Of a stretch of DNA of 64,000 bases, positions 42,541-50,861 are shown piece by piece (the stretch's first letter is position 1; each line of letters begins with the position of its first letter). The stretch lies in assembly GCA_024233085.1 (NCBI GenBank), contig JACKQC010000008.1, positions 124,001-188,000 on the forward strand, given 5' to 3'. The notes beneath the pieces were generated by a model, which was given only the letters and a program-made list of their open reading frames with translations, did no database searches and was not told the DNA's origin. Made by a program: the position numbers and the translations under genes. The DNA is from Akkermansiaceae bacterium. Its GTDB lineage: Bacteria > Verrucomicrobiota > Verrucomicrobiia > Verrucomicrobiales > DEV007.

Positions 42541-42614
42541 ATGCTGTCCCTTGCTACGCTCGCGACCCGCGGATTGCCTTTGGCCTCGTTTGGTGCGCGA
42601 TCTCGCGGGGCGGT
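42541..42614. repeat. 74-bp in-frame element, copy 3
   Basis: The most diverged copy in the middle, but with the same ends (ACCGCCCCGCGAGAT and GCAAGGGACAGCAT). Inserted after FGVPPK. Confidence 0.8.
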
Positions 42615-42665
42615 CTTGGGCGGCACGCCGAATTCCTTCGCCGTTCCTTTGCGTCGGGTTGCCAT

Positions 42666-43218
42666 GGGTAAGGGGTTATACCGTGCCGAGGCGGAATCGG
42701 CAACCCGGAAACGCCGGAAGATTTTTCGGCGGGGCCCCCTCCCGGGAATGCGGATGGATTCCTGGGCGCGGATGGATTCTTCGGCGCGGACGGAGCCGCG
42801 CCCTCCCGGATCGCCGGGGCCTCGGGCGGACAAGACATGGGCCAGAAAATTCGGAGCGCCCCCGCATTCGGCGAGTCACCCCGCGGGCGGCATCTGCCGG
42901 GTGGGGCGAGGCGTCCCGGCCGAGCCGTCGTGAGGCCGGACCGCCTCGGGAAGTTCCCGGGCCGTTCGCCGAAGCCGGAAGCCGTTCGCCGAAGCCGGCG
43001 CTTTTCCACGTTTTCTCCGCCGCGGTGTTCAGTTTTCAGTTTTCAGCGGGGAGGTTGCGAAACAGACAAGCCGAGGTGAGCGAGGAGAGCGAACCGTTTC
43101 GCCCCCGTCAAAGATTTGGGTTCCGCCCTACCGAATTCTGACCCCCGACCCCCGACCCCCGACCCCCGACCCCTGACCCCTGACCCCCGACCCCTGACCC
43201 CCGACCCCTGAAAATCGA
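42666..43218. other. non-coding gap rich in small tandem repeats
   Basis: No supported gene. It holds a twice-repeated GCGGATGGATTC (42750-42785), a 20-bp unit twice over (GCCGTTCGCCGAAGCCGGAA, 42961-42998), and the heptanucleotide array at 43138-43207. Frames that stay open here are Arg/Pro-rich and look spurious. Confidence 0.7.
43138..43207. repeat. 7-bp tandem repeat, 10 units
   Basis: Ten contiguous units of C(C/T)GACCC lie eleven bases before the sulP stop codon. Units alternate C and T at position 2 with no other change, so this is a young microsatellite likely to vary between strains. Confidence 0.95.
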
Positions 43219-45078
43219 TCACCGCCCCCCGACCACCCTCCGGGCGATCTCCAGGGCCTCGTCGATATGGGCGCAAAAGTGCTCCACGCCGATCAAGTCC
43301 ACGAGGCCGCTCTTGTAGAGCATCCGCATCGGCCGCGGCTGGACGGCGGTCAGCAGGATGGTCACTCCGTCGCGCCGCATTTTTTCGAACGCGACCTCCA
43401 GGGCGTGGAGGGCGGTGGCGTCGATGGAGGGGACATGGCGCATTCGGAAGATCACCACTTTGGGCCGGGCGCCGTGGCTGCGGAGGGCACCCTCGAGTTT
43501 TTCGGCGGCGGCGAAAAAGAGCGGCCCCTCGAAGCGAAAGAGCACCACCCCCTCGGGCACCTCCTTGCCGCGCAAAGAATTGGATCCGTCATACTCCGTG
43601 TCGCTCTGCGGGGTGAGCGGACGGATCGAGCTGATCTCCTCCATCCGCCGGACAAAGAGCAGCACCGCGATGACCAGCCCGGCCGCCACCCCGATGGTCA
43701 GGTCAAAGATCACCGTCAGGGCGAAGGTCAGGGCCATCACCGAGAAGTCGGCCCGGGAACCCCGCCACAATTCCCCAAAGGTGTCCCACTCGGCCATCCG
43801 GATCGCCACCGCCATCAGGATGCCGCTGAGGGTGGCCAGCGGGATGTGTCCCGCCAGCGGGGCGGCGATGAAAACGAAGAGGAGCAGCACCGCCGAGTGG
43901 ACCACCCCCGAGACCGGGGACCGGGCGCCGCCGCGGATATTCGCCGCCGTGCGGGCGATCGCCCCGGTCGCGGCGAAACCGCCAAACAACGGGCTGAGCA
44001 GATTGGCGAGGCCTTGGCCGATCAGCTCCGAGTTGGAGTCGTGGCGCGTGTCGGTCATGCCGTCGGCCACCGTGGCCGAGAGGAGGCTCTCGATGGCCCC
44101 CAGCGCGGCGATGGTGAACGCCGGGCCGGCCAGATCGCGGAGCATCTGCAGCGACAGGTCGGGCAGATGAATGCCGGGGAAACCGGAGGGAAAGGCGCCG
44201 AATTTCGTGGCGATGGTCGCCACCGGCCAGCCCGTGAGTTCGACCAGGAAACTGCCCGCCAGCACCGCCATCATGGCGGCGGGAAAGCGCGACCATGCCT
44301 TGGGCCAGAACAGGGCGATCGCCAGAGAGAGGGCGCCGACCACCAGCACCTGCCAGTTGGTGCCGCCCAGATGGCGGGCGATTTCCCAGAGCAGCTCCGG
44401 GAGATGGCCGGGTCGCTGAAATGTGAGGCCGAGCCACTCGGGCAACTGGCTGACGAAAATGATCACGGCGATGCCGGTGGTGAATCCCGCGATCACCGGA
44501 TAGGGAATGTAGCGGAGCAGCGCGCCGAATCGGAGCAGCCCCATCGTCACCAGCAGCACCCCGGCCATCAGCGTCGCCGTGACGAGGCCTCCGTAACCGT
44601 GCGCCGCCACGATGCCCGCCAGCACCGGAACGAAGGCGCCGGTCGGCCCCGCGATCTGAAAACGGGAGCCGCCCAGCAGGGCGACCGCCAGGGCCGCCAC
44701 GATCGCGGTCCAGAGTCCCTGGCCCGGGTTCGCTCCCGAGGCGATGCCGAATCCGATCGCCAGCGGCAGCGCGATGATCCCCACCGTGGCGCCCGATCCC
44801 AGATCGCGAAGGAATTCCGCCCGGCCGTAGTCCGTGAACGCCCCGCGGATCGCGGGGCGGTAGGAAGCGAACAGGGATGGTTTCGGTTTTTCCAATGGGG
44901 ACCGCCGGAGAAAACGGACCGCGTTCTCCAGCGCGGGAGAAGATAGCCGCGAATAGCCCGATGGCGAGGAAAGGAAGGCGGGTCGCTGGCGAGGTTGGAA
45001 AACGAGACCCCACGTTGCGGTTTCAGCGCCCCCTGCAACGGTTCTGACGGAAGCCGGGCAATCGAGACGACCGTACAA
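43219..45078 (-). CDS. SulP-family anion transporter with STAS domain
   Basis: About 590-619 residues. Ten to fourteen membrane helices begin at GSGATVGIIALPLAIGFGIASGANP, the family signature region, followed by AGPTGAFVPVLAGIV, and a C-terminal STAS domain (about the last 130 residues, including VPSIDATALHALE). SulP proteins move sulfate, bicarbonate or dicarboxylates; which one is not clear. There is no in-frame ATG before the first helices. The only usual start is a TTG at 45078, which sits directly after a terminator-like hairpin, so the start is uncertain. Confidence 0.88.
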   Translation of the reverse strand: MYGRLDCPASVRTVAGGAETATWGLVFQPRQRPAFLSSPSGYSRLSSPALENAVRFLRRSPLEKPKPSLFASYRPAIRGAFTDYGRAEFLRDLGSGATVGIIALPLAIGFGIASGANPGQGLWTAIVAALAVALLGGSRFQIAGPTGAFVPVLAGIVAAHGYGGLVTATLMAGVLLVTMGLLRFGALLRYIPYPVIAGFTTGIAVIIFVSQLPEWLGLTFQRPGHLPELLWEIARHLGGTNWQVLVVGALSLAIALFWPKAWSRFPAAMMAVLAGSFLVELTGWPVATIATKFGAFPSGFPGIHLPDLSLQMLRDLAGPAFTIAALGAIESLLSATVADGMTDTRHDSNSELIGQGLANLLSPLFGGFAATGAIARTAANIRGGARSPVSGVVHSAVLLLFVFIAAPLAGHIPLATLSGILMAVAIRMAEWDTFGELWRGSRADFSVMALTFALTVIFDLTIGVAAGLVIAVLLFVRRMEEISSIRPLTPQSDTEYDGSNSLRGKEVPEGVVLFRFEGPLFFAAAEKLEGALRSHGARPKVVIFRMRHVPSIDATALHALEVAFEKMRRDGVTILLTAVQPRPMRMLYKSGLVDLIGVEHFCAHIDEALEIARRVVGGR

Positions 45079-45115
45079 AAAAGGTGCCCGCCACGGAAGC
45101 CCCCCCGTGGCGGGC
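45076..45115 (-). terminator. terminator-like hairpin in the sulP leader
   Basis: A perfect 10-bp stem (GCCCGCCACG 45086-45095 with CGTGGCGGGC 45106-45115) is followed on the minus strand by ACC and six T. No minus-strand gene lies upstream for it to end, so it may be an attenuator. Confidence 0.65.
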
Positions 45116-45459
45116 GGTCATCGAGTGATCGTCTCCGATGCGCGGGGAGAACTCGACTAGACGCGTCGATGAAAACGGATCGCCCGGTCCGGGGCAAGTT
45201 TATTTTTTGTCACGCTCCGACAGGGCTCGACGAGGAAGGCTGAGAGGAGGAGGGGGACGACGAGGCCGCCGTCATTCGGCCCGATCGCCCCGGCGGGCGA
45301 ATTTCTTTCGCAATTCTTAAAAATTTTATTCGCCAAAGTGTCGGTTCCGATAAAATTCCCTCGCCTCCCTCCCTTTTCGCGGCCTCCGGAGACGGTCGAG
45401 CGTTTCCGCGCGAGGCCCGGCCCGGGGGGCGCCCCGACGGTTTTTCTTTCCCCTCCCTC
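45116..45459. other. divergent leader region between sulP and the SNF2 gene
   Basis: No gene is seen. 45301-45360 is AT-rich (AATTCTTAAAAATTTTATTC) and probably carries promoters. The minus-strand leader of sulP would be 100-200 bases long and end in the hairpin at 45076-45115. Confidence 0.5.
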
Positions 45460-48018
45460 ATGCCCGGTATTCTCAGCGATCTCTCCCTGCGGCACGCGCC
45501 GGTGTGCGGGCGAATCTTTTCGCCCGAGCAGATCCAGCGCGGGCTGCGCTATTACCGGGAGGGACGGGTGGAGCTGGTCACGGCGAACGTGAACGGGGCC
45601 TTCGCGGGCATTTTCGGGAAGGTGCGCGATTTCAACGGGGGACCGACGGCGGAGGTCAGCGTGGTGGTGCGCAAATCCAACGGGGGCGACTGGTCGATCG
45701 ACGGGCGGGCCTCCACCGAGCGGCAGCCGAACACGGACCGGGTGGTCGCCCTGCTGCTGGCGGCCAAGGCGGAAAACGGCGACGCGGCGGAGGTGGACGA
45801 CCTGGCGATCCCGGCGACGGTCCACTGTTTCCGGGCCGATGTGCGGGCGGGCATTCTGAACTGGGACGACCCGGAGGGGCGCTCGCTGATGGAAAACCTG
45901 CCGCTGGCGCGGGTCGGGGGCGGCGACGACCCGAAGGTCGAGACCTGGCTGCGGGACCGCGGGATGCGGCGGCTGGTGGAGATGTACCCGTGGGACGAGA
46001 TCGAGGCCGCCTGCCGGGAGTGCTACGCCTTTCCGGCGAGGACGCTGGCCGAGCAGGAGCTGCGCTGGGCGGAATTTCTCGCCAACCGCCAGCCGGAGGA
46101 GGAGGACATCGGCGCGCGGCTCGATTTCTCGGCGGACTTCGGGCTCCAGATCGTGCAGCCGAGCGACTGGTACGGGGAGCTGGACGACGCCGGCGACGGG
46201 CAGATCGACTGGTTCGATTTCGAATACGGCATCCGCCTCGGGCGGGAGCGGGTGAACCTGCTGCCGGCGCTGCTGAGCTATCTGCGGAGCCGGCCGGCCT
46301 CCTTCAGCGCCGCCGACTTCGGGGAGGGGATGGGCCGGGCGAAGGTGCCCATCCGCCTGGACGACGGGGAGCGCTACGTGGCCATCCCGGCGAAGAGGCT
46401 CCAGGCCATCCTCGGCATCCTGGCGGAGCTGTTCGACTTCGAGCCGCTGGGCGAGTCGGGGAAACTGAAGCTCCACGGCCTGCGCGCGGCGCAACTGACC
46501 CAGATCGCGGGGGGGCGCTTCGTGGACCGGGCGCCGGACTACCTGATGCGCCGCGCGGCGGACATCGCGGCCCTGCGGCCCCGGGTGGACGCGTCGGTCC
46601 CGGAGGGATTCCAGGCCTTGCTGCGCCCCTACCAGGAGGACGGCTTCCAGTGGCTGCAGTTTCTCCGGGAGCAGGGTCTGGGCGGGGTGCTGGCCGACGA
46701 CATGGGGCTGGGCAAGACGGTGCAGACGCTGTGCCACCTTTACCACGAGAAAAAGAGCGGCCGGGCCGACCTGCCCTGTCTCATCATCGCGCCGAAGAGT
46801 GTGGTGCCGAACTGGGAAAAGGAGGCGAAGAAATTCGCGCCCTCGCTCTCGGTGCTGGCCCTGCAGGGCGAGCAGCGGAAGCGCTACTACCCGGTCCTGA
46901 AATACAGCGACCTGGTGGTCACCTCCTACCCGGTGCTGCTGCGCGACGCGCCCGAGCTGCTGGCGCAGAAATTCCACTACGTCGTGCTCGACGAGGCGCA
47001 CTCGATCAAGAACGCCTCCTCGCAGGTGACGCAGGTCGCGTGGAAAATCCAGGCCCGCCACCGTCTCTGCCTCTCCGGCACGCCGATCGAAAACCACCTC
47101 GGCGAGCTGTGGTCGCTGTTCCATTTCCTCATGCCGGGCTTTCTGGGCAGCGAGGAGAGTTTCAAGCGCGTCTACCGCGTGCCCATCGAAAAGGACCGGG
47201 ACGAGGACCGCCGCCAGCGTCTCGCGCGGCGGGTGGCGCCCCTGATGCTGCGCCGGACGAAGACGCTCGTCGCCAAGGATCTCCCGCCGAAGACGGAGAT
47301 CGTCCGCACCGTGGAGCTGACGCCGAAACAGGTCGAGCTGTACGAGGCCGTCCGCGCCAGCCTGAGCCGGGAGCTGACCGAGGAGATCGGCCGCCGCGGC
47401 TTCGAGGCGTCGAAAATTCTCATCCTCGACGCCCTGCTGAAGCTGCGCCAGATCTGCTGCCATCCCCGGCTGCTGAACCTGCCCTCGGCGCAGCGCGCGC
47501 GGAATTCCGCCAAGCTCGACCTGATGATGGAGTTCATCCCCTCCATGGTGGCCGAGGGTCGGCGTATCCTGATCTTCTCCCAGTTCGCGCAAATGCTGAA
47601 GCTCATCGAGAAGGCGCTGGAGAAGGAAAAGATCGGCTACATCACGCTCACCGGGGCGTCGAAGGACCGCGGGGCGCTGTGCGACACGTTTCAGGCCGGA
47701 AAAGTGCCGGTCTTTCTCATCAGCCTGCGGGCCGGGGGCACGGGCCTGAACCTCACCGCCGCCGACACGGTGATCCACTACGATCCGTGGTGGAATCCGG
47801 CGCTGGAGAGCCAGGCGACCGACCGCGCCCACCGGATCGGGCAGAAGAACCCGGTCTTCGTTTACAAGCTGATTTCCCAGGGAACGATCGAGGAGAAGAT
47901 CCTGCACTTGCAGCAGAAAAAGCGGGCGCTTTTCGAGGGCATCCTCGAGGGCGTGCCGCAAAAGCTGGAATTCACCGAGGCGGATCTGAAAGACCTGCTG
48001 GCGCCGGTGGGGAAGTGA
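45460..48018 (+). CDS. SNF2-family DNA/RNA helicase
   Basis: 852 residues. An N-terminal SWIM-like/unknown region (1-380) is followed by the two-lobed SNF2 motor: YQEDGFQWLQFL, the Walker A ADDMGLGKTVQ, LIIAPKSVVPNWEKE, the DEAH box in VVLDEAHSIKN, LSGTPIENHLGELW, then the C-lobe ILIFSQFAQML, ISLRAGGTGLNL and RAHRIGQ. It uses ATP to move along DNA and reposition bound proteins. All motor motifs are intact. Bacterial members are linked to RNA polymerase recycling or defence; none of those partners is adjacent. Confidence 0.93.
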   Translation: MPGILSDLSLRHAPVCGRIFSPEQIQRGLRYYREGRVELVTANVNGAFAGIFGKVRDFNGGPTAEVSVVVRKSNGGDWSIDGRASTERQPNTDRVVALLLAAKAENGDAAEVDDLAIPATVHCFRADVRAGILNWDDPEGRSLMENLPLARVGGGDDPKVETWLRDRGMRRLVEMYPWDEIEAACRECYAFPARTLAEQELRWAEFLANRQPEEEDIGARLDFSADFGLQIVQPSDWYGELDDAGDGQIDWFDFEYGIRLGRERVNLLPALLSYLRSRPASFSAADFGEGMGRAKVPIRLDDGERYVAIPAKRLQAILGILAELFDFEPLGESGKLKLHGLRAAQLTQIAGGRFVDRAPDYLMRRAADIAALRPRVDASVPEGFQALLRPYQEDGFQWLQFLREQGLGGVLADDMGLGKTVQTLCHLYHEKKSGRADLPCLIIAPKSVVPNWEKEAKKFAPSLSVLALQGEQRKRYYPVLKYSDLVVTSYPVLLRDAPELLAQKFHYVVLDEAHSIKNASSQVTQVAWKIQARHRLCLSGTPIENHLGELWSLFHFLMPGFLGSEESFKRVYRVPIEKDRDEDRRQRLARRVAPLMLRRTKTLVAKDLPPKTEIVRTVELTPKQVELYEAVRASLSRELTEEIGRRGFEASKILILDALLKLRQICCHPRLLNLPSAQRARNSAKLDLMMEFIPSMVAEGRRILIFSQFAQMLKLIEKALEKEKIGYITLTGASKDRGALCDTFQAGKVPVFLISLRAGGTGLNLTAADTVIHYDPWWNPALESQATDRAHRIGQKNPVFVYKLISQGTIEEKILHLQQKKRALFEGILEGVPQKLEFTEADLKDLLAPVGK

Positions 48019-48027
48019 GCACCAGGC

Positions 48028-49314
48028 TCACCGGCCGTTGTCCGCCTCGCGGGGATAGCGATAGTAGGTCTCGAGGCAGAGGAGGGCCAGGGTGGTGTTC
48101 ATGATCGGCGTGTCTTTGCCCGGAAAGCCGCTGGTGGCCGAAAGAAAGGAGCCGTCCGCGTTTTGGGCGGCGAGCAGCTTGGGGATGAACGCCCTCGAAT
48201 AGGTCTCCCACCCGGCGTCGCCGTCGGCGAAGAAGGCCAGGGTGTTGTAGTAGGGCGCGTAAAGATTGTTACCCGGGGCGGGGTTCCGATAAATGTCCGC
48301 CAGGTAGGCGATGCCCTTTTGGTGGGCGGGCGTGTCTTTGGCGCCCCATTTCAGCAGGTTGTAAACCGCGGCGCCGGTCAGGGTCGATTTCCCGGCGGGG
48401 TCCTTCGGCCGGTATTTGAAGGCGCCCTTGTCGTCCTGGATTTTTTCGAGATAGCGCAGGCCCTTTTCCATGGCCCGCGCGATTTTTTCGGTCTCGATGC
48501 CGTCGAGATAGGCGGCGCGCAGGGCCTGCATCTGCCAGCCGGTGAGCGACATGTCGGAGGAATCGTCGTTGTCCGCGTAGCCGTAGGCCCAGCCGCCCAT
48601 GCCGGTCTGGCCGTCGAGGATGATCTTGACGGCCCGGGTCAGGACGGCGTCGAGCTGCGGGATGGAACGACCGGAGTCTTTGGTCATCAGTTGGAGTTCG
48701 GCGAGCGCGTAGGTGGCGATGCCGTGCTCGTAGCACTTGTGGGTGCCGTTTTCCCCGTTCCACATCACACCGTCTTTTTTCTGAGCCATCTCCATCAGGT
48801 AAAGGGCGCCGTTCGCCACGTTGTCGCCGAACTCCGGAGACTCGGGCGTCTCGCAATGGCCGAGCCAGGCGAGCAGGGCGAAGCCGGTCATTCCCACCGG
48901 GAATTCCTCGCCGAGGGAACCGGCGTTTTTGTCCTGCCGGGTCTTGAGCCAGTTCAGGCCCTTGACGACGGCTCCCTCGATCTCGGCGGGGGCGCCGCCG
49001 GCGGCGAGCGCGGCCTGGCGGGCGGGGGCGCCGCAGCGCGTTCGAAGAATCGCGGGCAGGCGAGCCAGCTTCGCGGCCTTTTCCATCTCCCGAACCCGGC
49101 TCTGGCTGTCGAGATCGAGGTCGGCGGCGGGGTAGGGGACGCGCTGGCCGTTCTCCATCTCGAAGATCACGGAGTCGCCCTGGAGTTCGATGAACCGGGC
49201 GGTCATGATCTGGCCCTTCCGGTTCTTCCATTGCTGGAAGCCGTCCTCCGCCGGCACGGTCCCGGCGGACAGGAGAAAAAGCGCCGCCGTGGCGACGATC
49301 GCGCGCATGCTCAT
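48028..49314 (-). CDS. exported SHD1 and prenyltransferase/squalene-oxidase-like repeat protein
   Basis: 428 residues. The signal peptide (about 1-23) is followed by an SHD1-like domain (QWKNRKGQIMTARFIELQGD in outline, then IFEMENGQRVPYP), typical of Planctomycetes and Verrucomicrobia, then an alpha/alpha-barrel of the prenyltransferase/squalene-oxidase repeat type with repeated ALRAAYLDGIETEKI-like helices and G-G-W and G-A-F motifs. The barrel resembles terpene cyclases but the catalytic DxDD is not evident, so a binding or scaffold role is more likely. Confidence 0.8.
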   Translation of the reverse strand: MSMRAIVATAALFLLSAGTVPAEDGFQQWKNRKGQIMTARFIELQGDSVIFEMENGQRVPYPAADLDLDSQSRVREMEKAAKLARLPAILRTRCGAPARQAALAAGGAPAEIEGAVVKGLNWLKTRQDKNAGSLGEEFPVGMTGFALLAWLGHCETPESPEFGDNVANGALYLMEMAQKKDGVMWNGENGTHKCYEHGIATYALAELQLMTKDSGRSIPQLDAVLTRAVKIILDGQTGMGGWAYGYADNDDSSDMSLTGWQMQALRAAYLDGIETEKIARAMEKGLRYLEKIQDDKGAFKYRPKDPAGKSTLTGAAVYNLLKWGAKDTPAHQKGIAYLADIYRNPAPGNNLYAPYYNTLAFFADGDAGWETYSRAFIPKLLAAQNADGSFLSATSGFPGKDTPIMNTTLALLCLETYYRYPREADNGR

Positions 49315-49394
49315 CACGGTGGGAATTCTCTCCGGCCGGGCCTTTTCGTCAATGAAAAAGGCGGGGGATCCGGGCGCCGCCGGCGCGATTTTTT

Positions 49395-49853
49395 TCAATC
49401 CGCCGCGAGTCGCGAGGCGATGGCGCGGCCGAGGTCCATGAGGCGGGTCTTTTCCGCGTCGGAAAAGTCGTGGGGCTCCAGCTTTCCCACGCCGAGCGTG
49501 CCGCACAGGCGGTCGCCGTCGAGCACCGGCACCGCGAGCGAGCCCTGGACGTTGGTTTGCTTGGCGCCGGGCTTGGCGACGCCCGAGGTGTCGGTCTGGA
49601 GATTGCAGATCTCGACCGGCTCCAGCCGTTGTGCCGCCGTGCCGGCAATCCCCTTGCCGATGGGGATGGAGGCGATGACGGGCATCAACACCTCGGGGAT
49701 GCCGCGGTGCGCCACGAGCTTCAGGTGCTGGTCGGAGGGGTCGAGCCGGTGCAGGGTGCCGGTGGCGCAGGCGAAGTCGGCGATGGCCGAGTCGAGAAAA
49801 CGGCTCCATTCGGCGTCGTCGGGACGCGGGCTCAGGTCGTCGAGGGCGTTCAT
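49395..49853 (-). CDS. GAF-domain protein
   Basis: 152 residues, essentially one GAF domain: ATGTLHRLDPSDQHLKLVAHRGIPE, IPIGKGIAGTAAQRLEPVEI, and GSLAVPVLDGDRLCGTLGV match the fold's strands (quoted in part). GAF domains bind small ligands or sense redox state. Without an output domain it must act through a partner. It overlaps nothing; the SHD1-repeat gene follows on the same strand. Confidence 0.8.
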   Translation of the reverse strand: MNALDDLSPRPDDAEWSRFLDSAIADFACATGTLHRLDPSDQHLKLVAHRGIPEVLMPVIASIPIGKGIAGTAAQRLEPVEICNLQTDTSGVAKPGAKQTNVQGSLAVPVLDGDRLCGTLGVGKLEPHDFSDAEKTRLMDLGRAIASRLAAD

Positions 49854-49909
49854 GGTCGTGTCGGGATGGATGGGTTCGGGAAAACGGGATCGAAAGGCGA
49901 AATTCTTGC

Positions 49910-50659
49910 CTACTCGGCGCGTTGGGCCGCGAGTCCCTCGACGCGGCAGTTGATGAGTTCGACATCGAGGTTCATGCCGGCGCAGGTGCCGAGCACGGCC
50001 ACGGGCTGGCCCACGGAGAGCAGCGTCGAGCGGTCGTTGCGGCTCACGAGACGTCCCTGGGCCGGGATCACCTCGACGTGGAAGTTCGCGTCGCGGCGGA
50101 ATCGGCAGCGCACCCGCCCCGTCCCGGCGTCCGCGCCGGCTCCGATCAGGTAGATCTCGACCTCCTGCGTGCCGGTGGATTGGAAGCTCTCCACCGTTCC
50201 GATGACCTTGAGGTAGCGATCCTGGTATTGGGACGCGGCGGCGGCGGCGTCGGACTTCCAGGCCCGGATCAACTCGCCCGAGGCGATCTCCGCGGGCTTG
50301 AGCATTTCGGCCCGGCTGTCGGCCGCGACCTTGGTCCCCACGGCTTCGCGCAGGGCGGCGTTGTCGGCTTTCAGGGCCTCGACCTCCTCGCGCAGCGCCT
50401 CGACTTCCTTGCGCAGGGTCTCGACGGTCTTCGCGGTTTCGAGGTAGGATTCCTTCAGCTCGGTCAACTGCGTCGGCAGGCTCGCCACGGAGTCGGGCAC
50501 CTTGAGGTCCTTGACCTTGTTGAACAGGTCACCCAGCGACGAGGAGGCCGGCTTCGTGTCGCCGGAGGGGGAGTCGGTGTCCTGGCCGGGGGCGGTGCCG
50601 GCGATCGCCAAAACGGAGGCGCACCCGAGCAGGAGTGGAAAAGGGAAAAAACGCTTCAC
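49910..50659 (-). CDS. exported coiled-coil and OB-fold (tRNA_anti-like) protein
   Basis: 249 residues. A signal peptide (about 1-25) leads to a long coiled coil (about 65-110, TLRKEVEALREEVEALKADN in outline). The C-terminal part (YLKVIGTVESFQS, CRFRRD, LSVGQPVAVLGTC) matches the OB-like tRNA_anti-like domain found in exported bacterial proteins. It is probably periplasmic and oligomeric. Function unknown. A 22-bp-period repeat lies upstream of it. Confidence 0.75.
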   Translation of the reverse strand: MKRFFPFPLLLGCASVLAIAGTAPGQDTDSPSGDTKPASSSLGDLFNKVKDLKVPDSVASLPTQLTELKESYLETAKTVETLRKEVEALREEVEALKADNAALREAVGTKVAADSRAEMLKPAEIASGELIRAWKSDAAAAASQYQDRYLKVIGTVESFQSTGTQEVEIYLIGAGADAGTGRVRCRFRRDANFHVEVIPAQGRLVSRNDRSTLLSVGQPVAVLGTCAGMNLDVELINCRVEGLAAQRAE

Positions 50660-50789
50660 CCGCTCAGTTTGCGCCGGGCGGGTGCCGGTGCCAACCCGAT
50701 TTTGGACTCGATCACGGTCGCGGCCGCGGGGCCAATCGCCGACAAGCCGGCTTCTTTTCCGGAAAGCGTGGACTCGGTTCGGCCCGACC

Positions 50790-50830
50790 GACCCGACAGG
50801 GTTGGGTCACCGACTCAACCCTGTTGGGTA
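50790..50830. repeat. 22-bp-period palindromic repeat, locus 6 (2 units)
   Basis: Units 50790-50808 (core AGG) and 50812-50830 (core CCT) face each other across ACC. A further ACAGGGTC follows as a possible third, broken unit. It lies between the OB-fold gene start and the end of the SHD1 cytochrome gene. Confidence 0.92.
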
Positions 50831-50861
50831 ACAGGGTCCGGAGGCTTCCGCGGGACGTCGC

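Larger units (their letters stand above)
41694..42665 (-). pseudogene. hsdM: truncated HsdM methyltransferase with five in-frame insertions
   Basis: HsdM adds N6-methyl to adenine in type I systems. Only the C-terminal ~250 residues remain: ANFAWVQHFIHHLAP, VLANGSMSSNQSGEGDIRRAL, PGQLFYSTPIPVCLWFL, VAGFCKSATTEEI. The SAM-binding and NPPF parts that should precede them are lost, and the ATG at 42665 begins unrelated sequence. Three 74-bp elements (42220-42293, 42418-42491, 42541-42614), a ~30-bp element near 42371-42405 and a CCCTC element at 41946-41985 interrupt it, all keeping frame. It cannot be an active methylase as it stands. Confidence 0.85.

Noticed and set aside
42666..43137. Open frames upstream of the hsdM remnant as a missing HsdM N-terminus
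   Set aside because: No NPPF or SAM-binding motif appears in any frame; the sequence is Arg/Pro-rich and has small tandem repeats.
45157..47961. A 934-residue antisense frame opposite the SNF2 gene, and similar long antisense frames at 51395-54076, 27015-29351 and 59015-61036
   Set aside because: High GC content keeps opposite frames open. They are Arg/Gly/His-rich and match no family, while the sense genes are clear.
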